From Silene conica (lineage: Eukaryota > Streptophyta > Magnoliopsida > Caryophyllales > Caryophyllaceae), in the NCBI GenBank assembly GCA_029255685.2, contig CM055312.2, positions 18,376,649-18,440,648 on the forward strand: a stretch of 64,000 nucleotides of DNA, written 5' to 3'. Shown here in pieces: positions 55,682 to 64,000 of the stretch. The notes beneath the pieces were generated by a model, which saw only the letters and a program-made list of their open reading frames with translations, searched no databases and had not been told where the DNA came from. A program made the position numbers and the translations under genes. Numbering within the stretch: position 1 is the first letter of the stretch; every line of letters starts with the position of its first letter.

Positions 55682-56386
55682 TTAAATACATGTACTAGAT
55701 ACGACCCCATTAACGCGTTCCCTCGGGTGTTTGAAAGACTTGGTCCCTTCACTAGACACCCGTTTCTTGGCGCTCAATTTCCGCTTCGCAAAATCCTTGT
55801 TCTTTAAAGAATTTGGCAAATTTGAGTTGGAATTGGATCCGTTTATGATGGTGGGAAGTACATACCAGGCAATTGAAGTGCAGATAATTGCAAAAGACTT
55901 GTCAAATGCCACCAAACACAGCAAGATTGCTATTACAATCATTGGCAAATATACGCTTGGTTCCATCCAACTACAAATCTTGTGGTTTGGAGAATTACTT
56001 GGATTCTGTTTAGTGCGCAGAACGGGAGCCGACCCTGACTTGTGCGTCTGACACATCTCGGGTTTGGATTGTTTGGGAGTAATAATAGCCTTTGACGACT
56101 TAGCCTTGACTACAATAGGCTTAAACTCGTGATCCTCAGTGTAGACGAATCGAACAAGGGAAATTTGTTGTGGGTCGAGTTTGGAATAAACCCGCTTCCG
56201 TTTCTTTTCGATTTCAGTTAAAAGAGCCGAGAAACGGTCCAAGCCGCGAGTGGAGTATGGGTTTTTGTTATGATTCTTTGATCTTGATTTTGTAGGGGAA
56301 GAGTCGGCACTTCGCGTTTGTCTTTCTTGATCTTCGTCTTGGTCGCGAGAAAAACTTTTTGTGCCGCAAATGAAGACACCCACCAT
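55682..56386 (-). CDS. ZCF37-like single-exon membrane protein (234 aa)
   Basis: The protein has a short N-terminal hydrophobic start, then a serine- and charge-rich segment. The core of the plant ZCF37 family follows: GLDRFSALLTEIEKKRKRVYS and ISLVRFVYTEDHEFKPIVVK at residues ~48-92. A basic linker leads to a hydrophobic helix near residues 143-178 (YLPMIVIAILLCLVAFD and following), and the C-terminus is basic (AKRKLSAKKR). The family is plant-specific and its biochemical role is not known to me. A membrane anchor is inferred from the helix. The start is the first Met of the open frame, 60-100 bases below a TATA box. No intron is needed. Confidence 0.8.
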   Translation of the reverse strand: MVGVFICGTKSFSRDQDEDQERQTRSADSSPTKSRSKNHNKNPYSTRGLDRFSALLTEIEKKRKRVYSKLDPQQISLVRFVYTEDHEFKPIVVKAKSSKAIITPKQSKPEMCQTHKSGSAPVLRTKQNPSNSPNHKICSWMEPSVYLPMIVIAILLCLVAFDKSFAIICTSIAWYVLPTIINGSNSNSNLPNSLKNKDFAKRKLSAKKRVSSEGTKSFKHPRERVNGVVSSTCI

Positions 56387-56486
56387 TATTTTGTAGGTTT
56401 ATTGAATTTGATGGAGGGAAAAACAGAGTTTAGAGAGAGAGTTAATTGATGTGTTGAAATATTGAATAATGTGTTTGGTTATACTG

Positions 56487-56498
56487 TATATATAAGGA
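56487..56498 (-). promoter_or_regulatory. TATA box of the ZCF37-like gene
   Basis: The minus strand reads CCTTATATATAC about 100 bases upstream of the start codon. That spacing predicts a short 5' UTR. Confidence 0.6.
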
Positions 56499-57388
56499 TG
56501 GAGACTCTTGAGTTTTGATAAGGGAGGGGCCACGTGTAAGGCCCAAGGGGGGAAATAGTCAAATTGACATTAAACTTTGAAAATGTTTATGTGCACAAAA
56601 TTTGAATTAGTAGAAACTTCTATTATTTCTAATAATTATTACGAGTATTATTTATTACAGTATATATTTATTTGTGAGGAGACTTGGGAAACAAATCTCA
56701 AATGGAAGTCAACACAAGATAAACATAAGTTTAATCATTTTCTAATTTGAATGGCGATGTCACGTCTCAGGTCTCACCTTTCACATCTTCTAGATAACCA
56801 ATCAATATTTTTATCCCTAATTTTAATTAAATACGACACGATTCGTCCCAAGCTAAAGACGAACAATTCCCCTCTCACACAATATAAGTAGCACGATCCA
56901 TGAAGTGATCCGTTTTCTCCCAGTTGTCTTTCCACTTGCCTTATTATAAGAGAATTACTATTCGTCTTCAGTTTATGACGAATAATATATGTCACAAGCA
57001 ACTATCTTCGTATTCTTATAAGCCTCCAAAATTTATTAACATTCAAATTTCGGTATACCATTGTATTTTCGTAACATATGTTGGCTTCTATTTTATCATA
57101 AAATTGCGTAATTCATTTGCACAACTATTTTGATTTTACAAAAATAAACCGTAAATTTTACGTAATGATTAATAGCGGGATTGAATATACCTGTGGATAA
57201 TTAATAATTTGCACAACTGTTTTAACATTAAAACGGTTTATGGTATTAAAATTTTAGAATAAACCGCAATTTCATTTATGAATTTCATGAGAAATAACCG
57301 TCTGAAATTCTAAATAAATACCATAACGTAGTTTAAGACATATTACGTAACATTTTTTATTTAAATTCAAAGATGAAATTTTAATTTC

Positions 57389-57605
57389 TGGCAAGAGTAT
57401 ACCCGTTAAATATACTGGTGCATTTTTGCAATCGAAAAAATGCGACAATACTAAATTTAAATCAAAATTGAGTAAAGTTAAAAAATTTCAATAAATAATT
57501 ACTATACACAATATATCGATATATTATATCGATGTTCTTAAAAGTATACCGGTTAAATATACCCGTGCATTTTTGCAATCGAAAAAAAAGCGACAATACT
57601 AAATT
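57389..57605 (+). repeat. Two direct copies of a ~65-bp block
   Basis: GTATACCCGTTAAATATACTGG...GCAATCGAAAAAATGCGACAA recurs at 57540-57605 (quoted in pieces). Both lie upstream of the Helitron 3' end and carry CCCGTGCA-like text. Confidence 0.75.
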
Positions 57606-57892
57606 AAAAAACAATAAAAATAACATAATATTAATATAACAACCAATAATAGTGTACAAATTTATATATTTTGTGAAATCAAATATAATAGAAATTGAAT
57701 GCACAATATAAGAGTATAACATCTATATCGATTTAAAAAAAACAATAAAATAATGGATATATAAATACTATTATTATTATCATCTGCATTTTAACGTATT
57801 ATCAATATAATAGAAATTGAATGCACAATATTCACGTATTATTGACACTATTCGGTAATATTGATTATCCAACATATTTTTTCTAAAAATAT

Positions 57893-57925
57893 GCCCGTGC
57901 AAGATATGCACGGGTTTAACACTAG
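57893..57925 (+). mobile_element. Helitron 3' end, plus orientation
   Basis: The hairpin CCCGTGC...GCACGGG (57894-57914) is followed by TTTAACA and CTAG at 57922-57925. A 5' TC end could not be located; 56940-57890 is AT-rich and non-coding and is likely part of the body. Confidence 0.65.
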
Positions 57926-58527
57926 TTACACAATAATACACATGATCGCACATCAAATTAATTTTGTACTACACACACATGTCCAAAAAAGTAAGAGAGA
58001 GCAACAATAAAATTGGATGGAAAAGAAATTGGAACATCATATAAAATATGAGGGAGTATAAATTTTTAAATTTAGTTTTGCAGCATAGAACCAGCAGATA
58101 GATAATCATACAACCTAAAAATATGATACACATCCAGTAGATAATCAAACAACCTAAAAATATGATACAAATCCGACACGAAATTGAATTGGGTTAAATT
58201 TGGATTGAGACTTAATAACTTATTTATGTAAGTGAGTTGACACGAACACGATAGGAGATTTAATTGGGTCAGATTTGGGTTTAGTCATCTCTAAACACAA
58301 ACCCGACACGAATAAACCATTTACTTTAATCCCAACTTTCCTGAATCATCAATCACATAAATATACTTACACTTTCAAAATATTGAAATAACTTGAGAAC
58401 ACGATACCAAATTAATTATGTAGGGGTTAAGGATTGTCGGATTGATGGTCATTTATGTAAGTGTCGCGATACGAACACGACCCATAATTTAATTGAGCAA
58501 GATTTGGATTGAAAGATTCGTGGCTTA
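57926..58527. other. AT-rich non-coding stretch
   Basis: Degenerate CCGACACGAA / CACGAACACGA words occur but there is no gene, TIR or RNA. Confidence 0.4.
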
Positions 58528-58535
58528 CTTATAAG

Positions 58536-59268
58536 CTAGGTAGCACCAAAACGGATACGGACACGGACACGACACAGGATGAAATAATGTATACAATTTG
58601 TATAAACCCTAAAACAAGATGAAATAATGTATATAATTTGTATTAACAAGCTCGGGTAGAAAATAAAAATCACAAGCAACTAGGTATTAGGAGTGTTGAA
58701 GGTATGAAGGCTAGTTATAGTACTTATAAATAATAAGGAGGGGATTATTATATGGAAAAGTATTGGTGTGGGGTTGGGTAATTGGAGAGACGGTATGTAT
58801 TGTGGGGTAATTGTTGTGAATAAGGTGATTAAAATAAGTATAAAGTATGAGTATGGTGGGTATTATGGTGGGTATTGTGGTGGGGTGAGGTGATTAAAAT
58901 ATGTATAAAAACTTTACTAAATAAGGAAATAGGGAAGGTATTGTGAATAGACGAAAAAGGAAATAGGGAAGGTTAGGTTAAATAGGAGGGAATATATTTT
59001 ATGGTTATAAATAACGTATAATTTTATTTTTATCATGTATTTGAAGCTAAATTTAAATAAGTAAATGTACAATTTGACTTTTACTAAAAACTAATTCTCA
59101 TTTTTCCACCCAAACTCATCTTTTAATCGATCTTTTTTAAAATTTCATTCCTCGTCCAAACTATAATATGTTTAGCCATGTGTCCAACGAGTGTCGGGTG
59201 TTCGAGTGTCGGGTGTCCGAGTGTCGGACACGAGACATCTAATTAGACGAAGTGTACGTGCTACCTAG
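58536..59268. mobile_element. hAT-like element with 8-bp palindromic TSD
   Basis: Left CTAGGTAGCAC and right GTGCTACCTAG are inverted ends, flanked by CTTATAAG at 58528-58535 and 59269-59276. The target repeat is itself palindromic, so the boundary could shift. Sub-terminal GACACGGACACG / GTGTCGGGTGTCCG runs are also inverted. Inside are an inverted copy of 17461-17600 and a truncated Stowaway. Confidence 0.68.
58731..58991. mobile_element. Truncated Stowaway MITE
   Basis: Inverted relative of 28875-29172 (GGAGGGGATTATTATATGG..., TTAAAATATGTATAAAAAC). One terminus is missing and the other (AGGAGGGA) is present. Confidence 0.78.
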
Positions 59269-59276
59269 CTTATAAG

Positions 59277-59985
59277 TGACACAAACACGAACCAACATAA
59301 CTCGATCGGTTTAACTAGTGGAGCATAGGAAATGAGCATATTTTAATAGTTACCCATGCTTTCGAGTCAAATCAACTACACTCATTTTATCAGGAACTAT
59401 TCATATTATTGTGATTTATTTTACTTAATGTTATGTTTAATTAAGATTGATCGACATTATTAGTGTAGTTCAACTCATCACACTTCCAAAAATTTAACAA
59501 AGACAAAGATTCATTGTTTGTTAGTTCTTAGTTGTAATAAAATAAAATAGATTGACGAATATTATTTATAATAAAACAAAGAGAAAGACTTCATATATTT
59601 TGAAACAAAAATACTCGAATATTATTTTTGGGTGATTCTCACCTTTAAATGTTTGTTCAAACTAAATAATATTTTATGTACATTATTCAATTCCTTTTAA
59701 GAATTGAAATATCAACAAACTTGTTAAATATTGAACATTGATAACATATTCAGCCGTTACCATTTTTATAAAAAAGACGACACTAACATTTAGGCTACAT
59801 TGTCAAAAAAAAAACATTTAGGCTACAAAGAACTATGTCGCGCACCACCCTTTTTTTTATCATTTTAATGAATTGTGGGCTATTTAAAATTAGATTATTG
59901 GTACTTGATAATACTGATATAAGATTTTGGTAAGTCGGTAAATTTCGAGACAAAACTAAATTAAGACTATTAATTATCTATCCGC
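59277..59985. other. AT-rich non-coding stretch
   Basis: No exon, RNA or terminal repeat is recognised. Confidence 0.4.
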
Positions 59986-59989
59986 AAGT

Positions 59990-60215
59990 TTTGACAAATT
60001 CTTAAATTGAGTATGAGAAATCAAATATAAGATTTTGGATGAGTTGACAAATCAAATACCCAATTTAAGATTTTGGGTAAGTTTGAGAAATCAAATACTC
60101 AATTTAAGATTTTGGGTGAGTCTAAAAAATCAAATACCCAATTAAAGATTTTGGGTGAGTCTAACAAATCAAATACTCAATTCAAGTTTTTAGATGAGTC
60201 TTAAAAATCAAATAC
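59990..60215. repeat. Tandem repeat, unit ~39-40 bp, about six copies
   Basis: Units read AAATCAAATACCCAATTTAA / GATTTTGGGTGAGTCTAAC with small changes. The array ends close to the TSD of the neighbouring Mutator-like element. Confidence 0.88.
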
Positions 60216-60229
60216 CAAAATATAAATAA

Positions 60230-61533
60230 GTGAAAATTGGAAATAACCACCTAGTATTTACGGTATTTTACAAATTACCACCCTGTATTTCATTTATTAC
60301 AAAATACCACCTAGATTAGAACGTATATATCCGAACTCACACCGTATTTCACTTTCGTTCATATTTCCACTTATTTCCGACTCAATTACTAATAACTAAA
60401 CTCTTAATTACTAATAACTAAACTAACTATTAGCTTAACTAACATTCTAAACTAACAATTAAAGCCAACTCATATAAACAATAAAAGTTTAGAACCCCTG
60501 ATTCATTCACCCAACCCACGATTAGCCTTCAAAACCCCTATTGAAGAACATCTCCATCTCCGTCATTATGCTCAGCAGACTCATCTTCCTTTACTCCATG
60601 CTTATTCAAATCACGACTCCGTATGTCTATTCCAGCAACAACAGATTGCCGCTATCAACCAAAGAAGCAGCTCCAGTACAAACTTTACTCTACTGCACTC
60701 TCCCTGCACATAGCAGGTCCTTCAAAACCCTACTGCTCCTGCACTTTGCGCTTTTTGATCAATTATAGACGAAGTCTGCACAAGGGCGTGCTAGATTAGT
60801 TTGTTTTTGAATACAGCGTTAATCATAGACGAAGTCTGCACAAGCCTGCACAAGGGGGTTAATAATTAGTTTTTCAGACTCCACTATTTTGATTTAAGAT
60901 ACGACGGATGATGCCTAGAATTGGAACATATGCAATTGAAACAAATCATCATATTTCAATCTTTAATTAAAATTAGAGTAACAAACAATCCTAATTGAAA
61001 CTGAAAAACCCAAAAACGATATTTGAGAGAAACCAATAATATAAACATAAAAATTCCTAATTACTAAAATTAGGGTTTTTATTAACCCAGAATCAAGAGA
61101 AATCAAAGCATAAAAACAATTGGTACCTTCTCGTGAGTTAGGGATACGAATAGTGCTGAACCCAGAATCAAGAAAATGATGAAGTACATGATTGATGATA
61201 AGCTTGCATAGTGATGATGGTGGAGGATACGAATAGATGATAATGAAGGAGATTATGTATGTTTGTTTCTTAGGAGTTAGGTGTAGAAATAAGTCAGGGA
61301 TTTTATTATTTTACAAGGTTGGTGTTTGTTTATTAATCTAGAGGTTACTTAAACTAATTTGTTTGTTTAATTAGTAATTGAGTCGGAAATAAGTGGAAAT
61401 ATGAACGGAAGTGAAATACGGTGTGAGTTCGGATATATACGCTCTAAATTAGGTGGTATTTTGTCATAAATGAAATACAGGGTGGTAATTTGTAAAATAA
61501 CTTAAATACTAGGTGGTTATTTCCAATTTTCAC
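60230..61533. mobile_element. Mutator-like element with ~176-bp TIRs and 9-bp TSD
   Basis: GTGAAAATTGGAAATAACCA at 60230 is repeated in inverted orientation from 61533. The TIRs extend about 176 bases at roughly 95% identity by eye. TATAAATAA flanks it (60221-60229 and 61534-61542). The ~950-base interior has no transposase. It contains two copies of ATAGACGAAGTCTGCACAAG (near 60766 and 60825) and a short ORF (60541-60768) that I cannot name, so it may be a Pack-MULE carrying host fragments. Confidence 0.88.
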
Positions 61534-61616
61534 TATAAATAATTGTAGGGTTAGTGAGCTTGGAAAAGAAAGAAGTATAACATTGAGAATTAACTTTAGA
61601 AACAATTTATGTGTGT

Positions 61617-61837
61617 GTTTGGCCTAAATTTTTAAAGTGTTTTTGGACTTAAAAATACTTTTTGGCCAAACACATCATTTATTTAAAAGTTAAAAATAAT
61701 TTCTTAAAACTCAAATATCATTTTTTTCCTCATAAAAATAAAAGCAACAATTTGATAGTATTTCTTATTCTTGAAAATTACTTTTAAAAAATTAAGCTTT
61801 AAAAACAAAAACTCATTTTTAACAATCTAGGCCAAAC
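61617..61837. mobile_element. MITE-like element with GTTTGGCC ends
   Basis: GTTTGGCCTAAATTTTTAAA and (inverted) GTTTGGCCTAGATTGTTAAA bound 221 AT-rich bases. The ends resemble 31407-31765. TSD unclear. Confidence 0.6.
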
Positions 61838-61894
61838 ATGCTTTATATCTAAGTAAAGATTAAGGTAACAACTTTTTAATATTTTTTAAATAGT

Positions 61895-62035
61895 AAGTTT
61901 TCCTTGCGACGGATATATCCGTGCAAACTTCTAACGAGTCAAGTTCCCCCACTTGACTATATTAAACAAAACATAGAAAATCACAAATGGTTGTCTTTTC
62001 CAACCCAAGTGGGTAATACTTGACCCGTCACGAAT
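61895..62035. mobile_element. Mutator-like MITE, same family as 14483
   Basis: CCTTGCGACGGATATATCCG near the left and GACCCGTCACGAATT at the right match the family's ends. The flanks are T/A homopolymers, so the 9-bp duplication is ambiguous. Confidence 0.6.
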
Positions 62036-62193
62036 TTATTTTTTTTGTAGGAGTGAGTATCTAAAAAATGATGGTTATGTACGAGTTAGTTACAAAAGAA
62101 AAACCTAAAATAATCGTATATATAATAAATTTAAAAATGGAATAACTTTATCTTGTATCTTATCATCTCTTTATAAACCGTCTAAAAAGCACC

Positions 62194-62796
62194 TAGACCT
62201 GATCATGGGTCGGGCCGGGTTTGGGCCGGGATCGTGCTAAATAAACGGCCTAAATACGCGGGCCAAAAAAGGTGGGCCAAATTTTTTGGCCCAAGTCCAT
62301 AATTGTTCGGGCCAAAACGGACCAAAATAATACATTACGAAACAATTAATAAAATGAATATGTGAACAAACAATTAGCAACGAAATAAAGTTTTCAAGTT
62401 TTAGGTGCTTGACTTCGACTATTTTGGTAAGAAAACAATCCCATGGTACATAATTTATGAGTTGACACAAAAATAGTAGTACACTAACTAACTAACTAAA
62501 GGTGTACGATAAAAATATAAAAATATCCGTAAAGTTGATAATTCAATGTATTAGTGATACATTAGATTACTAGTGTGATATGATATACGATTCTAACTTT
62601 TGAATTTCTTTTCTTTAAAAATTAATTTCGGGTCGGGCCGGGCAAAAAATCGGGCCTTTAATTTGACCCAAATCCGACCCTATATTTATATCGGGCTTAT
62701 TTTAGGCCGGATCACGGGCTTATTTTGGGCCTAACTATTAGGCCCAAATCCGAGAAAAAACCGGACTGGATTGGATGGGCCATTTAATCAGCTCTA
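62194..62796. mobile_element. hAT-like MITE with 8-bp TSD
   Basis: Ends TAGACCTGATCATGG and (inverted) TAGAGCTGATTAAATGG are flanked by AAAGCACC at 62186-62193 and 62797-62804. Both flanks inside are rich in GGGTCGGGCCGGG / GGCCCAA text in inverted arrangement. It is 603 bp. The minus-strand ORF inside is not a credible gene. Confidence 0.83.
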
Positions 62797-63131
62797 AAAG
62801 CACCCCTATTTTGAAAATAATCGATGACGAAACAATTTGTGAAATAGGAAGAATATAAATAGAATAACTCTATATTGAATTTCCTTAAAATTAAAATAAA
62901 ACTTAAAAAAAGCAAGTCGAAATGAAGGTGGATTAAATTGGGCCGAGTCCGAGTTATACCTAACGAAAACCAGCAACCAAATTACCTCCCTTCCCCTTCC
63001 TTCTTCTTTTCTTCTCCTTCCTTCTTCTAATTAACGAGTATTTTGTGGTGATTTAACGACCATAATCCATCTCTTCTTCTCCTTCCTTCTCCTTCTTCTA
63101 ATTAACCACTCCTATTTTGTGGTGATTTTAA

Positions 63132-64000
63132 ATGGGTAAATCGAAGTACCTGCTTATATATTCTTCTATACTGTCTGTGTGATTAGTGTAATAAATGTAA
63201 TCCCTAATTCTGAATTAATTTTGCATTTGAATTGTGTTGCAGAACAAGTTACATCTCGGAAGGAGAAGCGAAAAGCTGCCAGACTTGACAAAAAACAACT
63301 TAAACATCATTCTTTACTTCAATGCCAGGTTTGAACTCTTTTTTTCCGTGTCAATACTGGATGTTTGAGTATACAATTCTTAGGGTTTATATGTGCAACT
63401 AGTTACTCTCTTCGTCCCCATTATTTCTCCATACTTTAGGTTAACAAATGATTGAGAGTTTAGACTACGATAATATAATGTACTAGGTTAACGCAATTTC
63501 ACAGATAGCTCTGTTCCAAACCCATGGCTTCGTAACTCATCCTACATATGTGTTGATTCCAACCTCCTTAAGCTTCCCTTCAGATGTCTTTCACCTGTTT
63601 GTTGTCCAACATGCTTGTTTCTCTAATATACATGTTTTTTTTTTTCAAAAATTCTTGTTAATATAGTACTCCGTATCATGTGTTTCCTCTGTATAGTCTA
63701 TCTATTATTTTTGCTAAATAACTCCCGGTTTCCAGAAATTGCGCAAACTGAAAGGAAATCATAATTCAAGAAATGTCAAAGATGAAACAGTTTCTCTTAC
63801 AAAGTTTGAGATTAACACTGATATAGATGAGGGACCACATGAAGGTGCGATGATGAAAAGTAGTCGCCCACATAATTCAGGAGTTAGAAACACGGGTAAT
63901 GGTAATCTGAATAACAATGATTTCTCTCCAACAGAGAGTGACAGTGAAGGGGAGGTTTCTCTTCCTGTTCTCTTGGGTGCAGTTGCAAAGAGGAAGTCGA
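63132..64000 (+). CDS. N-terminal exons of a basic, probably nucleolar protein (NOM1/MIF4G-like?), continues past the window
   Basis: The exons are 63132-63135 (ATG plus one base), 63243-63328 and 63736 to the edge, all with GT-AG junctions in one frame. The protein starts MEQVTSRKEKRKAARLDKKQ, strongly basic. It continues KLRKLKGNHNSRN, then an acidic, serine-rich stretch (SPTESDSEGEVSLPVLLG) and another basic patch. A short first coding exon of four bases is unusual but the frame supports it. The SRKEKRKAARL start recalls plant nucleolar MIF4G-domain (NOM1/Sgd1-like) proteins, but the diagnostic MIF4G and MA3 domains would lie beyond the window, so the name is tentative. CT-rich sequence at 62985-63115 is likely 5' UTR or promoter. 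Confidence 0.6.

Noticed and set aside
60541-60768. 75-aa plus-strand ORF with a hydrophobic start, a possible secreted peptide
   Set aside because: It lies inside a Mutator-like element, has no recognisable family, and its context does not support a gene; it is kept only as part of the Pack-MULE question.
62237-62470. 77-aa minus-strand ORF
   Set aside because: It crosses the repeat-rich end of a hAT-like MITE and resembles no known protein.

Overview
The window is nuclear DNA of a flowering plant, almost certainly a eudicot. It is AT-rich and packed with transposable elements of plant type: Athila and copia retrotransposons, Helitrons, CACTA, PIF/Harbinger, Stowaway, Tourist and Mutator-like MITEs. 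The three host genes I can support have plant-style short exons and GT-AG introns. I could not fix the family or genus from sequence alone. No rRNA gene, functional tRNA gene, CRISPR array or bacterial-type operon was seen.

Layout. 1-12052 is a large Athila-type Ty3/gypsy element on the minus strand. Its 3' LTR runs off the left edge, its 5' LTR ends at 12052, and it is old and broken. It sits in a TIR element, one of a nested set between (TA)n runs (12053-14114). 14200-19860 holds two MITEs, a PIF/Harbinger transposase relic split by a 1.67-kb solo LTR related to the Athila LTR, a possible USP-domain relic and a ~120-bp tandem repeat. 19865-26770 is a second Harbinger element. Its transposase and its Myb-like ORF1 are both readable but broken, and ORF1 is split by a CACTA element (which carries a SINE) and a small hAT-like MITE. 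26982-36892 is a run of Helitron ends and bodies on the minus strand with GCTCGTATTCTT minisatellites. One body carries a 5'-inverted retro-insert between 250-bp direct repeats. 37190-42240 has microsatellites, a Tourist MITE, a Del/Tekay-like LTR remnant and a Mutator-like MITE.

42490-47020 is a young-looking Ty1/copia element with nearly identical 177-bp LTRs and one long ORF. It lies just downstream of, or within the 3' part of, a BPA1-like RRM gene (47090-50548, minus). 51030-53740 holds a TRIM-like element, a head-to-head LTR palindrome and a copia RT-RNase H fragment. 53790-55100 is a Mutator-like MITE containing a Tourist-type insertion full of GTTCA repeats; a related uninterrupted copy at 14483 shows the empty site. 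55682-56386 is a ZCF37-like membrane protein gene (minus). 57390-62800 is again repeats: a Helitron 3' end, two hAT-like elements, a 1.3-kb Mutator-like element with 176-bp TIRs and MITEs. From 63132 to the right edge runs the start of a plus-strand gene for a basic, probably nucleolar protein (NOM1/MIF4G-like is my best guess).

The host genes do not form a functional unit. The window is best read as three ordinary genes separated by layered transposon insertions, many of whose order and boundaries can be read from target-site duplications.
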